A stretch of DNA of 64,000 bases, taken from the NCBI GenBank assembly GCA_009809945.1, contig WTPW01000437.1:302487-366486 (forward strand), read 5' to 3'. The first letter of the stretch is position 1, and each line of letters starts with the position of its first letter. This document shows positions 24,165 through 35,491 of the stretch, piece by piece. The notes beneath the pieces are model-generated. The model was not told the DNA's origin, made no database searches, and was given only the letters and a program-made list of their open reading frames with translations. This DNA is from Gigaspora margarita. Lineage: Eukaryota; Glomeromycota; Glomeromycetes; Diversisporales; Gigasporaceae. Made by a program: the position numbers and the translations under genes.

Positions 24165-24620
24165 TATAGCGGTTTGCAAAAAAGTTGTGTCCTCTGCAGA
24201 TCATAATATCATGTAAAATCATGAGAAATCGGCGATTCTTAGAGAATTTTAAAGATTCTGAATAAAATATAGACATTATAGATCGAAAACTAAGATTAAT
24301 AGGAAATTAAAATCTCAGAAATTTTCTACTATCTTCATCACGAAATCACAGGGTTACACCTTTTTGCAACCCAAAAGAAAACAAAATTGATTCAACTAAA
24401 TTAATTGCCTATTTAGATTATTACGACAGTTTGCAAAAAGGTGTGACCCTGTGATTTCGTGATTTTAATTTCTTATTGATCATAATGTTCAATCAATAAC
24501 GTTTATAATTTATTTGAAATCTTTAAAATTTTCCAAGAACCAAAAATCTATAGAATCAGCTGATTTTTCGTGATTTTACATAAGGTCACACCTTTTGCAA
24601 ACCGCCATAACTTACAATTG
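24165..24620. repeat. Nested inverted repeats (hairpin MITE cluster)
   Basis: An inner hairpin pairs TCACGAAATCACAGGGTTAC (about 24339) with its reverse near 24440-24465. An outer pair, GCGGTTTGCAAAA near 24170 and its reverse near 24590-24605, encloses it. More diverged related pieces continue to about 24850. No gene is present from 23575 to 25660. Confidence 0.65.
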
Positions 24621-24984
24621 TACAAGTCGCTATGTTTTGGGGAATTCATGATATTTCTGGAGGTTTCAAAACCCACTCTAGTATTTACAGCCGTTTTCAA
24701 AAATGTGTGAACAATTTTTATATATTTAAGAGGGAAACCGAACAATTTGAAAATTTAAATTAGTAAAAATTAAATTATGGGTCTTGAAAACTCCAGAAAT
24801 CTTGGAAATATCGTGTATTCTCCACGATATAGTGCTCTGCAACCATTTACTCCTTTTTGAAAACAGTTGTAAGGAAATGGGTTTTTCTCAAATAGAGTTT
24901 TTTTTTTTCGCCAACCCAATTTTTCAATTTTTTCATTCCAGTCTAGCAATTGATTTGGCTATCTGTTTAAAAGCTATGATTTGA

Positions 24985-25110
24985 TAACCTGTTGGAATGA
25001 CGGTCGTTACTTGTTTGTTTTAGAGAAATAATAGCCTGTCGAAATGATGGTTATAAATTGAGTTTTGAAGTAGAAGTGGCATGTCGGAACGACAGTCATG
25101 AAGGAATATA
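24985..25110. repeat. Three spaced copies of a GTCGGAACGAC-like motif
   Basis: CCTGTTGGAATGACGGTCGT, CCTGTCGAAATGATGGTTAT and CATGTCGGAACGACAGTCAT recur at about 60-bp spacing. Each is an imperfect dyad. Confidence 0.45.
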
Positions 25111-25662
25111 CTCATATTTGAGTACATAGTACTACTTTGAAGAATAATATTTTGGATTTTAGTATTTAATAATAATTTCAATTGAAAAATAAAAGTCGCA
25201 AATTCTACTTCTACCCTTAATAGAAATAAATAATTTTACCAAAAATTCGAATTGCTTTTTATATTTGAATTTTCGTATAACTTAATAAATATCTTAACAT
25301 CGAGGATGATTTTGATGAGAAGCCTGCCTAATATAGTGATATACTATAACAACTGGCTCCATAGACAGCGATTTATTAACTATAGTTAGATTAATTTTCT
25401 CTTGCCACTGTACAAATGTTATGAATCGTGGAGTAACAGAATCACATAATTTCTGCAATAACTGATAAATATATTAAAGCTTGTAAATTTTAATAATAAA
25501 TTTAATACAAAGGATTTACTCATAAATGCTTTAAATTTACTACTGATTAATATAATCGAAGTTATTTAATGAATTAATTGTTATTTAAATGCTAAAAATA
25601 TGCTATCTAAATAAAATAAAATAAACTATTACAATTTATATTACTGGCAAAATTTTTCCATT

Positions 25663-27115
25663 TCATGATGGAACAGCAATACTTTTTGTTAACCTATCCA
25701 ATGCTTTTGTCCCTTCATATCTCTTGAAGTATAATTAATTGCAAATGCACTCTGGACGAACTTACATAAATGATTTTTGAATCATGAGCACGTAATTCAT
25801 CCATATTTGTGGTATTCAACCACTGATTTAATACATCGAGCATTTTAGCTTCATTCATGAATGCAATTATTTCTTCTTTTTGTAGTGGGCTTGATAATTG
25901 CAGAGAAAACAGATCCTTTTAGGTAAAGGAAAACAAAATAAAAAAAATAAAAATGGTAATCTTTTTGAAGTCTTTTACCAAATTTTCAATGTCATTAACT
26001 AATTTATTACAAAAATCACCAAAGTGTCTTTTAGCTATTTGAAGCCATTCAATGCCCTTAGTATAATTGAGATCACATTTAATAGCTTGTCATATTAAAT
26101 TCTCAATTGCCTCTCTTGGATGATTTCGAACACAAAGAAAAAGACACTTCAATTCTTCTAAACAGTCTCAGCTATCCTTTACCTATTACATAAATTCTTT
26201 GAAATTCAAAATAATCCATATAATTTATAAAAGCTAAACAAAGAGAACCTACTTTGTTATTTTGATTTGATGCCATAGTTAACATTGTAGAGTTAGGAGA
26301 CATAAATTGCAAGCCATCAGCAGCTAGTGTTTGCATTGATAAGTTCATATTGTTCGCAAGCTGCAGAATGTTAGGATTCGACATAACCACAAACAGGCTT
26401 GATAAATTGACATTTCATTAAATGGAGATAGAGTAGCAATTCTATTAGGATTGAATTGGCCAAGTGTATTGTTGGAGAAATTCGAATTTGAAGTTAATAG
26501 CATTCTTGAAGATGTAAGTATTGGATTAATTGGAAGTTGATCTGAATGGACAAAGTTATTTTGAGCATTAGTTCTTAACCCTAAAGTCAGTGATAATAGT
26601 CTTGAAGATACAACTCACAACTCTAAAGCTGGAAATAGTTGTCTTGAAGGTGTAGTTATTTGAGATATAATTTGAGTTGGTAACTGTTGTCTTGAAGGCA
26701 ATGATAAAAGTTGAAATATATTCTTGATTCTAAGACAGGCGAAAGTTGTCTTGAAGTAGTTAATGATAATTGAGATAATTCGTCAATGCTTATTACTTCT
26801 TCATTGTCATCTAAAAATAGTATAAAAACATCATGACTGATATAATAATTATTCATAGGTCCAACAAAATGAATATAATATATTTACCTTGTAAATCATT
26901 TAAAAGTTCATCAATAATTTGTGAAGATGATGATGCAACTGTTTCTTGTTTTTTTTTTTATGATCTCATTTATTGACATTATTTGGTTTAACTTGCATAG
27001 TTGATATTAATTGAAGGGTCGATATATTCTTTTTTTTATGGTCTTGTTTAGCAGGTTTAGCATTTGTTGATATTTTATTATTGGTGGATCTCTTAGAATT
27101 CCCAGTGCTTATAGT
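25663..27115 (-). pseudogene. Decayed multi-exon host gene, function unknown
   Basis: On the minus strand, a Lys/Asn/Ser-rich start (near 27115) leads to ETVASSSSQIIDELLNDLQ, an intron (26887-26811, GTAAAT...TTTTAG), DDNEEVISIDELSQLS, then repeated SRQL-P motifs (TTSRQLSP, LPSRQQLP, TPSRQLFP). After a frameshift near 26390 comes NPNILQLANNMNLSMQTL, then three more introns that all keep phase 0 (starting GTAGGT, GTAAAA and GTAAGT) and an end at ...KSIAVPS, stop 25663-25665. At least three in-frame TGA codons sit where CGA (Arg) would read through. The intron and frame logic says it was a real gene; no family is recognised and the first exon is not certain. Confidence 0.6.
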
Positions 27116-27119
27116 TAAG

Positions 27120-28860
27120 TGGTAAGAGAAAGAAAAGCACAGATTAAATATATAATATCTCTTTTATAGCAAAATTACAGTAAGCTTTTATTTTTGAAGG
27201 TTTATTAATAGTGAAAATGGCTATTTAAATAAACTCAATACATCATATTCTATTTGTAGGAGATATTATGTTTTATGATTTTTAATAATAAGATAAAAAG
27301 AATAAAATTTTAATCTAAAAAATTTCCTTAATATTTTATTTGTTATTAAAGCAATATAGAAGAACTTGACATTTTTTAAAAATGAGAACATCATTATACA
27401 ATGTATGGACCAATTATTACAATTATTATAAAATCATTAAAAATGGGCTTGACAACTTCACACTTTATTTACCACACACAATTAACCTTATGCAACAACC
27501 TATATTATCATAGATAACTAGATTTCTCTATGTTATAAATAATTATCCCAATGCAACAAACAAATACTATAGTAAATATAAACAGAGATCCTGCAATAAA
27601 AAACCAATTCCAATTTATTTTGAAATGTGCACTATTGGGTAGGTTTTGTTTTATTCTCTTTTAATCATTCTTTTTAGTTAAATATTAAGTGCTTCTCTTA
27701 TTAATTTCTCTTTATCTAATAAAAATTAATATTCTGTACATTTATGCTCTCAAAATCACATAGTAATTAATGTTAAGTGTACTATTGTCTTTTTTTAATT
27801 TTAGTAGGTATAACTGCTGTATTGAGTAACATGCCACTTTATAGCTTACTTTATAGCTTATAGTGCTTTTAAACAAAAGATATTAACAGAATATATTATT
27901 AATAGTAATAGAAGTAAAGGGGAGCTTTGCAATACTATTGGCAAGACCTTAATTTATATAGATATAAGGAATTATTTTTGTAATGGGTAAATGGTCTGTT
28001 TTAAATAATTTTTATTTGGTATTTGAAAGCAGGTATAATACCAGATATACCTGAAATATTAAATTTAACATGTATTCCATCTAATCAATATAGATCTATT
28101 TTTCAAACATTGTTTCTATTTTTGCCTAATATGTTATATAATACTGATATCATATTAATTGCAGTTTAGAATTAACAAAAATATTGTCATTTATAAAAAA
28201 AAAAATAAAATTGCCAATCAAATATATTGTCAACCCTTCAGTTACATTTTATTTCTTTCCTGCAAGCTTATGTACATACACTTTACCCTTTATTAACTGT
28301 GATCTTGCATAATTATTTGATAGAATTGTTAATTTATTCAGGTTAAAAAAGTTAAAAAAGTTTATACTTATTCATTTGAGTAATATTTATACTAAGATGA
28401 AATTAATATATACTTGATATGATGTAAGCACATAAATATACTTATTAATTATGATAATAATCGCATATATATATATTAAATACAAATTTATTTCTTTTAT
28501 AGTGTAATCAATTACCAAGAGAAAATAAATATTATATGAAGAGAAATTGTAAACACTTTTATTCTAATATCAAATGGCTGATTTTATAATTATTACTGTC
28601 ATCATAATTATTCAAACAATAGTATAAATTTATTAATATATCCTCAAAGTTTATTAATTAGTTAATGAGATTTAGTAAACTTTCATATTTTTAATTATTA
28701 TTTTTTATATAAATTGGCTTTTAACCTTGTCATAATCTTTTAACTTTGTATTTCACAATGTTTTATAGTTGTTATATTTCTTTAACCCTTGTAAAAAGTT
28801 ATATAAGAAACAACATTATGCATTTAATATACCTTCATATAATACTGTATAGAACCAAGA
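27120..28860. other. AT-rich stretch without a gene
   Basis: There are no convincing frames on either strand, no RNA gene and no bounded repeat. Confidence 0.45.
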
Positions 28861-28865
28861 ATAAA

Positions 28866-28985
28866 CACCCTTTTTTTGCATATAATGCGGGCCAAGGCCG
28901 TCATAACTCAGGCCAAAATTGACTTAATATAGGCCAGGAGCGCTTATTTTCTGGGGGTGCTTATTTACAGAGAAATACGGTATAC
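28866..28985. mobile_element. Small MITE of the AATAAGCACCC family
   Basis: AATAAACACCCTTTTTTT at the left mirrors GGGGGTGCTTATTT at the right. Similar ends recur at 56378, 57335, 56925 and 59000. Confidence 0.5.
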
Positions 28986-29019
28986 TAAATAACTATGATA
29001 GCATAGTGGGGAGGAAAAA

Positions 29020-29290
29020 TTGGATGATAGTATATTGAGTGAAGAGAATTTGGATGACAATATTTTGAGTAAAGAGAATTCTGATAATAATATGTTGAGT
29101 GAAGAAAATTTTGATGAAGATATATTGAGTGAAGAAAATTTGGACAATAATATGTTGAGTGAAGAGAGTTCTAATAAAGATGTGTTGAGTAAAGAAAATT
29201 GGAATAATAATATATTAAGTGAAGAAAATTCTGATGAAGATATGTTAAGTGAAGAAAACTGGAATAATGATATGTTGAGTGAAAAATTCT
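29020..29290 (+). repeat. 30-bp coding tandem repeat (10-residue unit, nine copies)
   Basis: The unit encodes LSEEN-x-[D/N]-[N/E]-[D/N]-[M/I], such as LSEENSDEDM, nine times with no frame break. Variation is mostly at the sixth position (L/S/F/W). Confidence 0.85.
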
Positions 29291-29502
29291 GAAGAAGTTT
29301 TGATATTAATGTATTAAATAAAGTTGATGATATGTCAAGAGAAATAATAATGTGTTTGGCAAAGATGGTTCTGACAGTAAAATTGTTGATAAATCATTAA
29401 ATGCTAAAAAAAATGCTATCCATTTTAATAGAGAATTTGCACTATACTTCAAAAATATTACTGAGGCATTAATGTTTTGTTGGATCGAAAAACACAATAT
29501 TA

Positions 29503-30088
29503 AGGTAGAAAGGGGTAATTTGGTGAAGAGGGTAATTTGGTGAATTTTGGTATCGAATGATCTAATGATCAGAATCGAATAATTTTTATATCTTTCGATT
29601 TGCCTCGATAAGATGAATCGAATGGTACCAAGCTCACCTGGTTCCGTTCACTGTGTCACAAGATATTTTCAATTCTTTGTGATGTTTACACTTCGTCAAA
29701 TTACCCCTCAAGAATCATTTTGGTGCAACATATAATCGATGATTTTTTGTGATCCAGTGATCAGAATCTAATAAACTTTATATTATTCGATTCATCTCAT
29801 CGAGACGAATTGAATGGTATAAAAATTATTCAATTCTGACCACTGTATCACACAAGATACCATCAATTCGCCAAATTACCCCTACTCTCTAAAATTTAAG
29901 CTTTTTGATACAATGTATAATCCATTTAATATCACTTTAAAACAAGATGTTATATTACTAATTTTTTTATAAAATAATTCTAAATCATATATAAAATTTA
30001 ATATGAAAAATAAACAATTTTTTAATATTAAAATAAAAAAGTTTTTATATTAGTTATGTTAAGTTCACCAAATTACCCCTTTCTACCT
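29503..30088. mobile_element. MITE with TA target duplication (mariner-like)
   Basis: AGGTAGAAAGGGGTAATTTG at the left is exactly reversed at the right (CAAATTACCCCTTTCTACCT). TA flanks both ends (29501-29502 and 30089-30090). Internal GAATCGAA / TTCGATT boxes also pair. The TA duplication fits Tc1/mariner; no transposase is present. Confidence 0.8.
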
Positions 30089-30571
30089 TATGAGATTAAA
30101 ATAATTTTGTTAATTGCAAATGTTTAATTGTTATATTTTTTATTTATTTTATTTTTTTAAATATTAGCTGCCTGAGCATATAATGAATTAGTGGATATCA
30201 TCTATTATCTACAATTTAAAAACATAGATATTGTAAGAAACATTAGCGATTTAGGAAGGATAGATAGAGATTGCTCTTACTTCCAACTAAATCAAATTGA
30301 ATTTGTATTTCCAGTATAAAAACAAAATCTACATCAAAGAAATCAAAAAAAGCATATTATTTTTTCTATTTTATATAACATTTAGCATATATCTAACAAT
30401 CTATTACTATTTAATAAAATGTACTTTAGACCAGGCCAAGAAGTAACAAAAAATATACACACTAGCATAGTAAAATTTGAAAAGAGTTGCCAAGTTTTGG
30501 ATGTGAGTTGTTGCCATAGGCAAAGTTAATTTTTTTTTATATTTTAACTTTTAATTTTTATTTTTTGTTAT

Positions 30572-31070
30572 GGATAATGCTGAAATCAGATGATGCTGAA
30601 GTCTTTTTGATCTTTGTATTATTGGATTTTCTAAAATTTCTAAAAATCGTGTAAACAATTGATCTATGCTATATTGAATGCTATAACAGGTTAGTATGCC
30701 TATATGCTACATAAATTGCATTTTTGATATCTATATATAAAGACTTTCTAACTGTATCAAAATGGTGACACTAACTCTAACCCTAACCACGAGGCAAAAA
30801 GCATCAATAAAACCACTAACAAAAAAAATTTGCCTTGTGTTTAGGGTTAGGTTAGGGTAGGGTCACCGTTTTGATACAGTTAGAAGGTCTTTTATATATA
30901 GATATCAAGAATGCAATTTATGCAGTATATAGGAATATATTGAAAACACTACTCTAATTGACCCCATTTGATTGTTTTGATTATGTATTTTAGATTGATT
31001 ATTTACATGATTTTCAGAAATTTTAAAAAATCTGATGATATGAAAATCACATGGATTTCAGCATCATTCC
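30572..31070. mobile_element. Long-hairpin MITE with telomere-like motifs
   Basis: GGATAATGCTGAAATCA at the left matches the reverse of the right end (GGATTTCAGCATCATTCC). The pairing runs through AAATTTCTAAAAATC, an ATCTATATATAAAGAC block and CTGTATCAAAA, and reaches a loop with CTAACCCTAACC on one side and TTAGGGTTAGG on the other. No clear target duplication was found. Confidence 0.7.
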
Positions 31071-32964
31071 TGACATTTGTTAATATCATTATAAAATTTA
31101 TTCTATTTTATAGTAAAATATTATTCTGAAGATTATAGTTTATAGAGAATCTACAAAAAAGATTGGCCATATTGCATTCTAACATTTGAAGAGTTGCTAA
31201 TAAATTTGCAAAGTAATAGTTATAGAGAAAGATCATTGAATGGCCAAATGTGGATACTAGATCAAGGAGTAGATAATGCAATTATTATTATTGAACTGCA
31301 AGCAATTGTCAAATGCATTATGATCACTATATTGTATGATAGTAATATAAATATTTAGAATTTGCTATATTCAAAGAACATAATACAAATCTACCAATTT
31401 ATAAATTATATATAGATATTTACTATAATAATTTTGGTACATTTTGCAATGTTTACTATTCGTTAGATAGAGTCTATGTTTAGATAGAAAACATGTCCTT
31501 TAACCAAAAAAAAACAAATCAAAAAATATTTTGTACTTGTATTTTACTATTAAGTAGTTTATTTAATGAATTTATTAAATATTTCATTGCTGAGATGAAT
31601 ATTTTGAAAAGATAAAGATAATAAAAGACTTGTAATTGCAACATCCAACTTGCCACAAGGCAGTGATTTAGTTGGAGTTAAAAGACTTAATGCTACAAGA
31701 CTGTTATATTTGTAGTACAGAAAAAATTACTGAATGTCTAATAATATTGATTTGTTAATAAGCTCTCATTATCAACATTTAATAGCTAAACAATTTGAGG
31801 AGATTTTTTTAGTATCAACAATAAATGAATGCAAAAAAATCTCTGGTATATCATATAACAACTAGCAAAGTGCTGAGGCTTCTTAAAATAATAGTTGATG
31901 CACTTTTAAAGAAGGTCAATTAGTATTTATTATGATTTGGAAATCATTTTAGTATCCAAAAAAATTGGTCAAAAATGCCAAATCCAGTTTCACATATTGA
32001 TAGTTTCATGATATCTGATTGTTTAAAATTGGTTATAGTGTTTCTTTTTATTATTAATAGATTATTAAGACCTCAATATTTTAAACAGTCTGAACTTTAC
32101 AAATTACAACAATAGCTAGGATTTTTGCATAATGATTTGGTTATAAAGCCTGGCTAAAGTGTTGAATAATAGTGGTAAAAACAACAAGGACTTATTTAAG
32201 AAGTATTTTTCAAAGGATAATTATAATAAATTGTGACAATGCTTAGATAAGATATTACTAATAGTCATTTTTAACTTATTACTATTATATATATATAGCA
32301 ATACAAATTTAATGTAATAGGATTGTAAATGTTAATAAGAATTTAGTAAATAAATTTCTCAAATGCATAGAACTTCTCATGTTGAATATGTATAATTTAT
32401 TTTTATTTTTATATATAATTATTTAAAATCAAATTTCCAACAACTATCTCTATTTGTATAATTGTTAATCAGCATATTGTAAATTATATATTGAATTAAT
32501 TTATTAAAAATATATCTATTTTATTAACAATTTACTATATCATCCTATCAATGCTTTCTATGCATTTGGGTAATTCAATTATTAATTACTCAAAGATATT
32601 TATGAGTTCACCAACTCTCTATTATTAATAGTTCTATTACTAGATTACTATGTGATAGTTAAGAGTGTTCATAGCTAAATTTGATTCTACTATTGGTATG
32701 TAATAGTTATTTGAAGACTTTGAAAATCTTCCAAATTTGTATGTCAATTTCTATATGACCCAACATGTTCAGAATTATGCAAATTTGTTGAATATTGGCG
32801 TGGGAACAAAAGAAATGGTGCATCAAATATTCAAAAACATTGTTCTATAAACAAATCAAAAGTATATAGACTAGGACCTATTAAAATACTATCATTATCT
32901 GATTTGTCACATGTAAATTTTTTATATAAAAATTATAAAAAAAAACATGTAAAATTACTATAAA

Positions 32965-33831
32965 CATAGGGTATAGCGACTTAAAGAAGTTGGTAAGTTG
33001 TCACTCCTAAGCTAGGCCTGTATTCTGGTAACTGTTTTTTGTTGATCAGTTGGGTGCATCACCTGTAGGCCTTGGTACACTATCTCGAATAGGAGCTTTT
33101 AGGCACACAAATCCAAGGAACCAGAGAAATGGAAACCTGTTTGGCAAGTCCTGAGTAAGAAGGTTTCAAAGATCTTCAATAGTACTACTAAAACTAGGGA
33201 TCCATTAAAGCCAGGTGCTATCATGTGACTAATATCCAATCAAAATTGTAAATTTTGATCATTATGGATCAGAGTATTAATAAAAAATGTTGAGAAGGCA
33301 AAGTTACCTATAAGAACATCACTAACTCTAACTTTTAACTAACCCTTACCTAATTTAATTAAATAATAAAAAATATATAAAGGCATCTAACTTTAATGTT
33401 TCCCAAAACTAGAATATTAGAAATCAGAGCCAGAGAATCGGATGACAAGACTCTTAAGGAGGGTGTTCACCAACCTGGCCTCCAGAGTTGCACTAGAGAA
33501 AAAGGACCTATGTTCTAGCAGTAGGTACCAGAAGAAGAAAGCTATATTGACTCTTTTAGGCTAACTGGTTTGGAAGTTTGTGGATTCAGTGTAAGGACTG
33601 GTAGAATGGTAATAGTGGATGCTGAGATTGGAGCCAACCTTGCAAGAGTGGAAGTAGGTAATAGTAGCAGTTTATACTAATCTCTAGACTGCAAGTGGTC
33701 TGCCTCAGTAGATGTATAAATTACCAAAGTGTAGGTAATACCTGTGTGGGATAGGAACGGCTCTACCAAGTATTCTACGAGAATAAATTAGTCCTAAGAA
33801 GATTCTGTAAAGTATCTGAAACTGACCTTGA
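32965..33831 (+). mobile_element. Long tRNA-headed SINE-like element, left part (interrupted copy)
   Basis: AGTTGGTAAGTTGTCACTCC near 32990 corresponds to the tRNA-like head of the complete copy at 61028-62046 (AGTTGGATAGTTGTCACCCC). The body also matches that copy on the opposite strand (for example GTGGAAGTAGGTAATAGTAGCAG against GCAGAAGTAGGTAATGGTAGCAG). It stops at 33831 where the Polinton-like element begins and resumes at 49356. Confidence 0.75.
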
Positions 33832-34356
33832 ATAGGGCGAAAAAGGGAGTTCTGGGTCACTTTTTTTATACCTCTATATTATTTATATACCAAATTGTGC
33901 TTTCAAGTCATTCCTGCTATAATTTATATCATTTTTATATACTTTAGCTTGGTGTAAATTTTTATATAGCTAGAACTCACTATTTTTAATTTATATAGCT
34001 AAATTGGATGACGACAAAAAAATAAATTCCATGTCACTTAACATTAACATACCTGATACTATTATAAGCCTTTCTTCTTATTTAAACATTTCATAACATA
34101 ATATCCTTTAGCATGTTTTCTACATAATCCAGGTTCAGAACTAGTAGGCTTATTACAAACTTTACATTGAATACGCTTTTTAGATTTCCAATGATCAAAG
34201 CATCCTTCAGGTCGTAGACAATCATGACCACAGACTTTTCCAGAGTTATGTATATATTCACATATATATTTATCTGGCTTTTCGATATATCTACCTGGCT
34301 TTTCGATATATTTATCCAGCTTTTCGATATAATCAATAAACATTTTGATAAATTTT
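33832..34356. repeat. Left terminal inverted repeat of the Polinton-like element
   Basis: This is reverse complementary to 48831-49355 with only scattered differences. Its outer half is noncoding; its inner half holds the Cys-rich gene at 34062-34343. Confidence 0.92.
34062..34343 (-). CDS. Cys-rich zinc-finger-like protein encoded in the left inverted repeat
   Basis: The product is 93 residues. The N-terminus is a short repeat (YIEKLDK, YIEKPGR, YIEKPDK). Two likely zinc sites follow: C-x-x-x-x-x-x-x-x-x-C-G-H-x-C-x5-C-x2-H-W, then C-K-V-C-N-K-P-T-x5-L-C-R-K-H. C-x2-C-x9-C-x2-H clusters of this shape are seen in small proteins of large DNA viruses and Polintons, but no function is established here. 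The gene points toward the element end. Its twin at 48843-49124 differs at about eight residues and is also intact, in an element whose integrase and polymerase are both broken. Confidence 0.7.
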   Translation of the reverse strand: MFIDYIEKLDKYIEKPGRYIEKPDKYICEYIHNSGKVCGHDCLRPEGCFDHWKSKKRIQCKVCNKPTSSEPGLCRKHAKGYYVMKCLNKKKGL

Positions 34357-34395
34357 TATCAGAAAATTAAACATGAAGCATTTTATAATCATTTC

Positions 34396-35465
34396 TTAAT
34401 TCATAAGCACCCACTGAGGAGGTAATTCTGTGTCAGAAGGAATAATTTGAAGCTCTTCTCTGACAAAAGATTGCTTTGGTCTATTGCCCTTATCATCTTC
34501 AAGCCAATATAAGATAGGCTGATTTTTTTGCACCAAAGACTCACGAATATGATAAACTTGAGGTGACCAATTGCAATCAGTTGATCTTTTACTTCCACCT
34601 TCTAGCTCATCAGGTTCAAGTAAATATCTTACTGAGATATTATAAGATAGCTTGGATTCATCAAAGCCCATGGATCCATTGCATAATTTAGAAGATGATG
34701 AAATAATTTGTTTCATTTTTATAGCTTTAGCAGGGGCCATGCCAATTAATCTAGTTACCAAATTATTAAGATTATCAATAATTATATAAAGATTTCTAAC
34801 CCAAGCCCTTGATCTCTTAGATATAGGCAATAATAAATCTGAAGCATCTTGCAATCGAAACAATTTTTCTGCCAAAGTATGATTAAATCTTTCAACAATA
34901 GCCTGGGATCTATGAAATGTACCAACCTTAATTTTAACATTATATTTATCCATTAATTCTTTACAATCAGATTTAAATTCTGAACTAGGATCGACCATTA
35001 ATAATTTAGGCCAAATAAGAGGGCATTTGGAATTACTATAAACTTTCTTAAAGGCTTTAGCTACACTACTAGATGTCTTATCTATTAAAAAAACTGACCA
35101 CTTAAATCTTGAAGCAACGTCAACTATACATAAACAATATTTATATATTTTGTTATTAATTATATCATGAGACATATAAAGAATATCAGCTTGATGGCAT
35201 TCATTAGGAATCTGTATGTTATAAATGAAGCTCTAGGAATAAATCTTGGTTGAGGCTTATGAATTTGATATAAAGCTTGTTTTTCAAGCCAATTACATAC
35301 TTCATCCTCAACAAAGTCAAACCCAGCCTTCAGAGAAGCTTTATACAATTTTTTCACAGTTCTTTGATAGGCATTAGGTTCATAATAAATTTTACGCAAA
35401 GCAATAGATATATCTAATTCATGAGCTTTTTCAGAATCTACATGAATAATAGGAATAGATAACAT
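34396..35465 (-). pseudogene. Polinton-type rve integrase (frameshifted)
   Basis: The N-terminal piece (35465-35160) contains YYEPNAYQRTVKKLYKASLK, typical of the Polinton integrase start. A frameshift near 35215 moves to the catalytic piece (35175-34396). The DDE triad is visible: the first Asp in the QADILY region just before YMSHD, the second in LMVDPSSEFKSD and the Glu in SQAIVERFNHTL. The C-terminal part has YLLEPDELEGGSKRSTDCNWS and FVREELQIIP, matching the SH3/chromo-like tail of these integrases. It would insert the element's ends into host DNA. It lies just inside the left inverted repeat. Confidence 0.9.
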
Positions 35466-35491
35466 CTTTTCTTATTATAGTTTAAAAAAAG

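Larger units (their letters stand above)
29011..32230 (+). pseudogene. Decayed long gene, possibly transposon-derived, split by two MITEs
   Basis: The 5' part (29020-29292) codes for an acidic 10-residue repeat, followed by a frame ending IEKHNI at 29500 where a MITE interrupts. Beyond it, ELVDIIYYLQFKNIDIV (about 30190-30240) and MYFRPGQEV (about 30420) continue in broken frames until a second MITE at 30572. The far part (31090-32230) has pieces such as TSNLPQGSDLVGVKRL, NPVSHIDSFMISDCLKL and LHNDLVIK in shifting frames. The layout suggests one long protein. A Tnp2/CACTA-type transposase is a possibility from the general feel of the C-terminal part, but no catalytic motif supports it. Confidence 0.4.
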
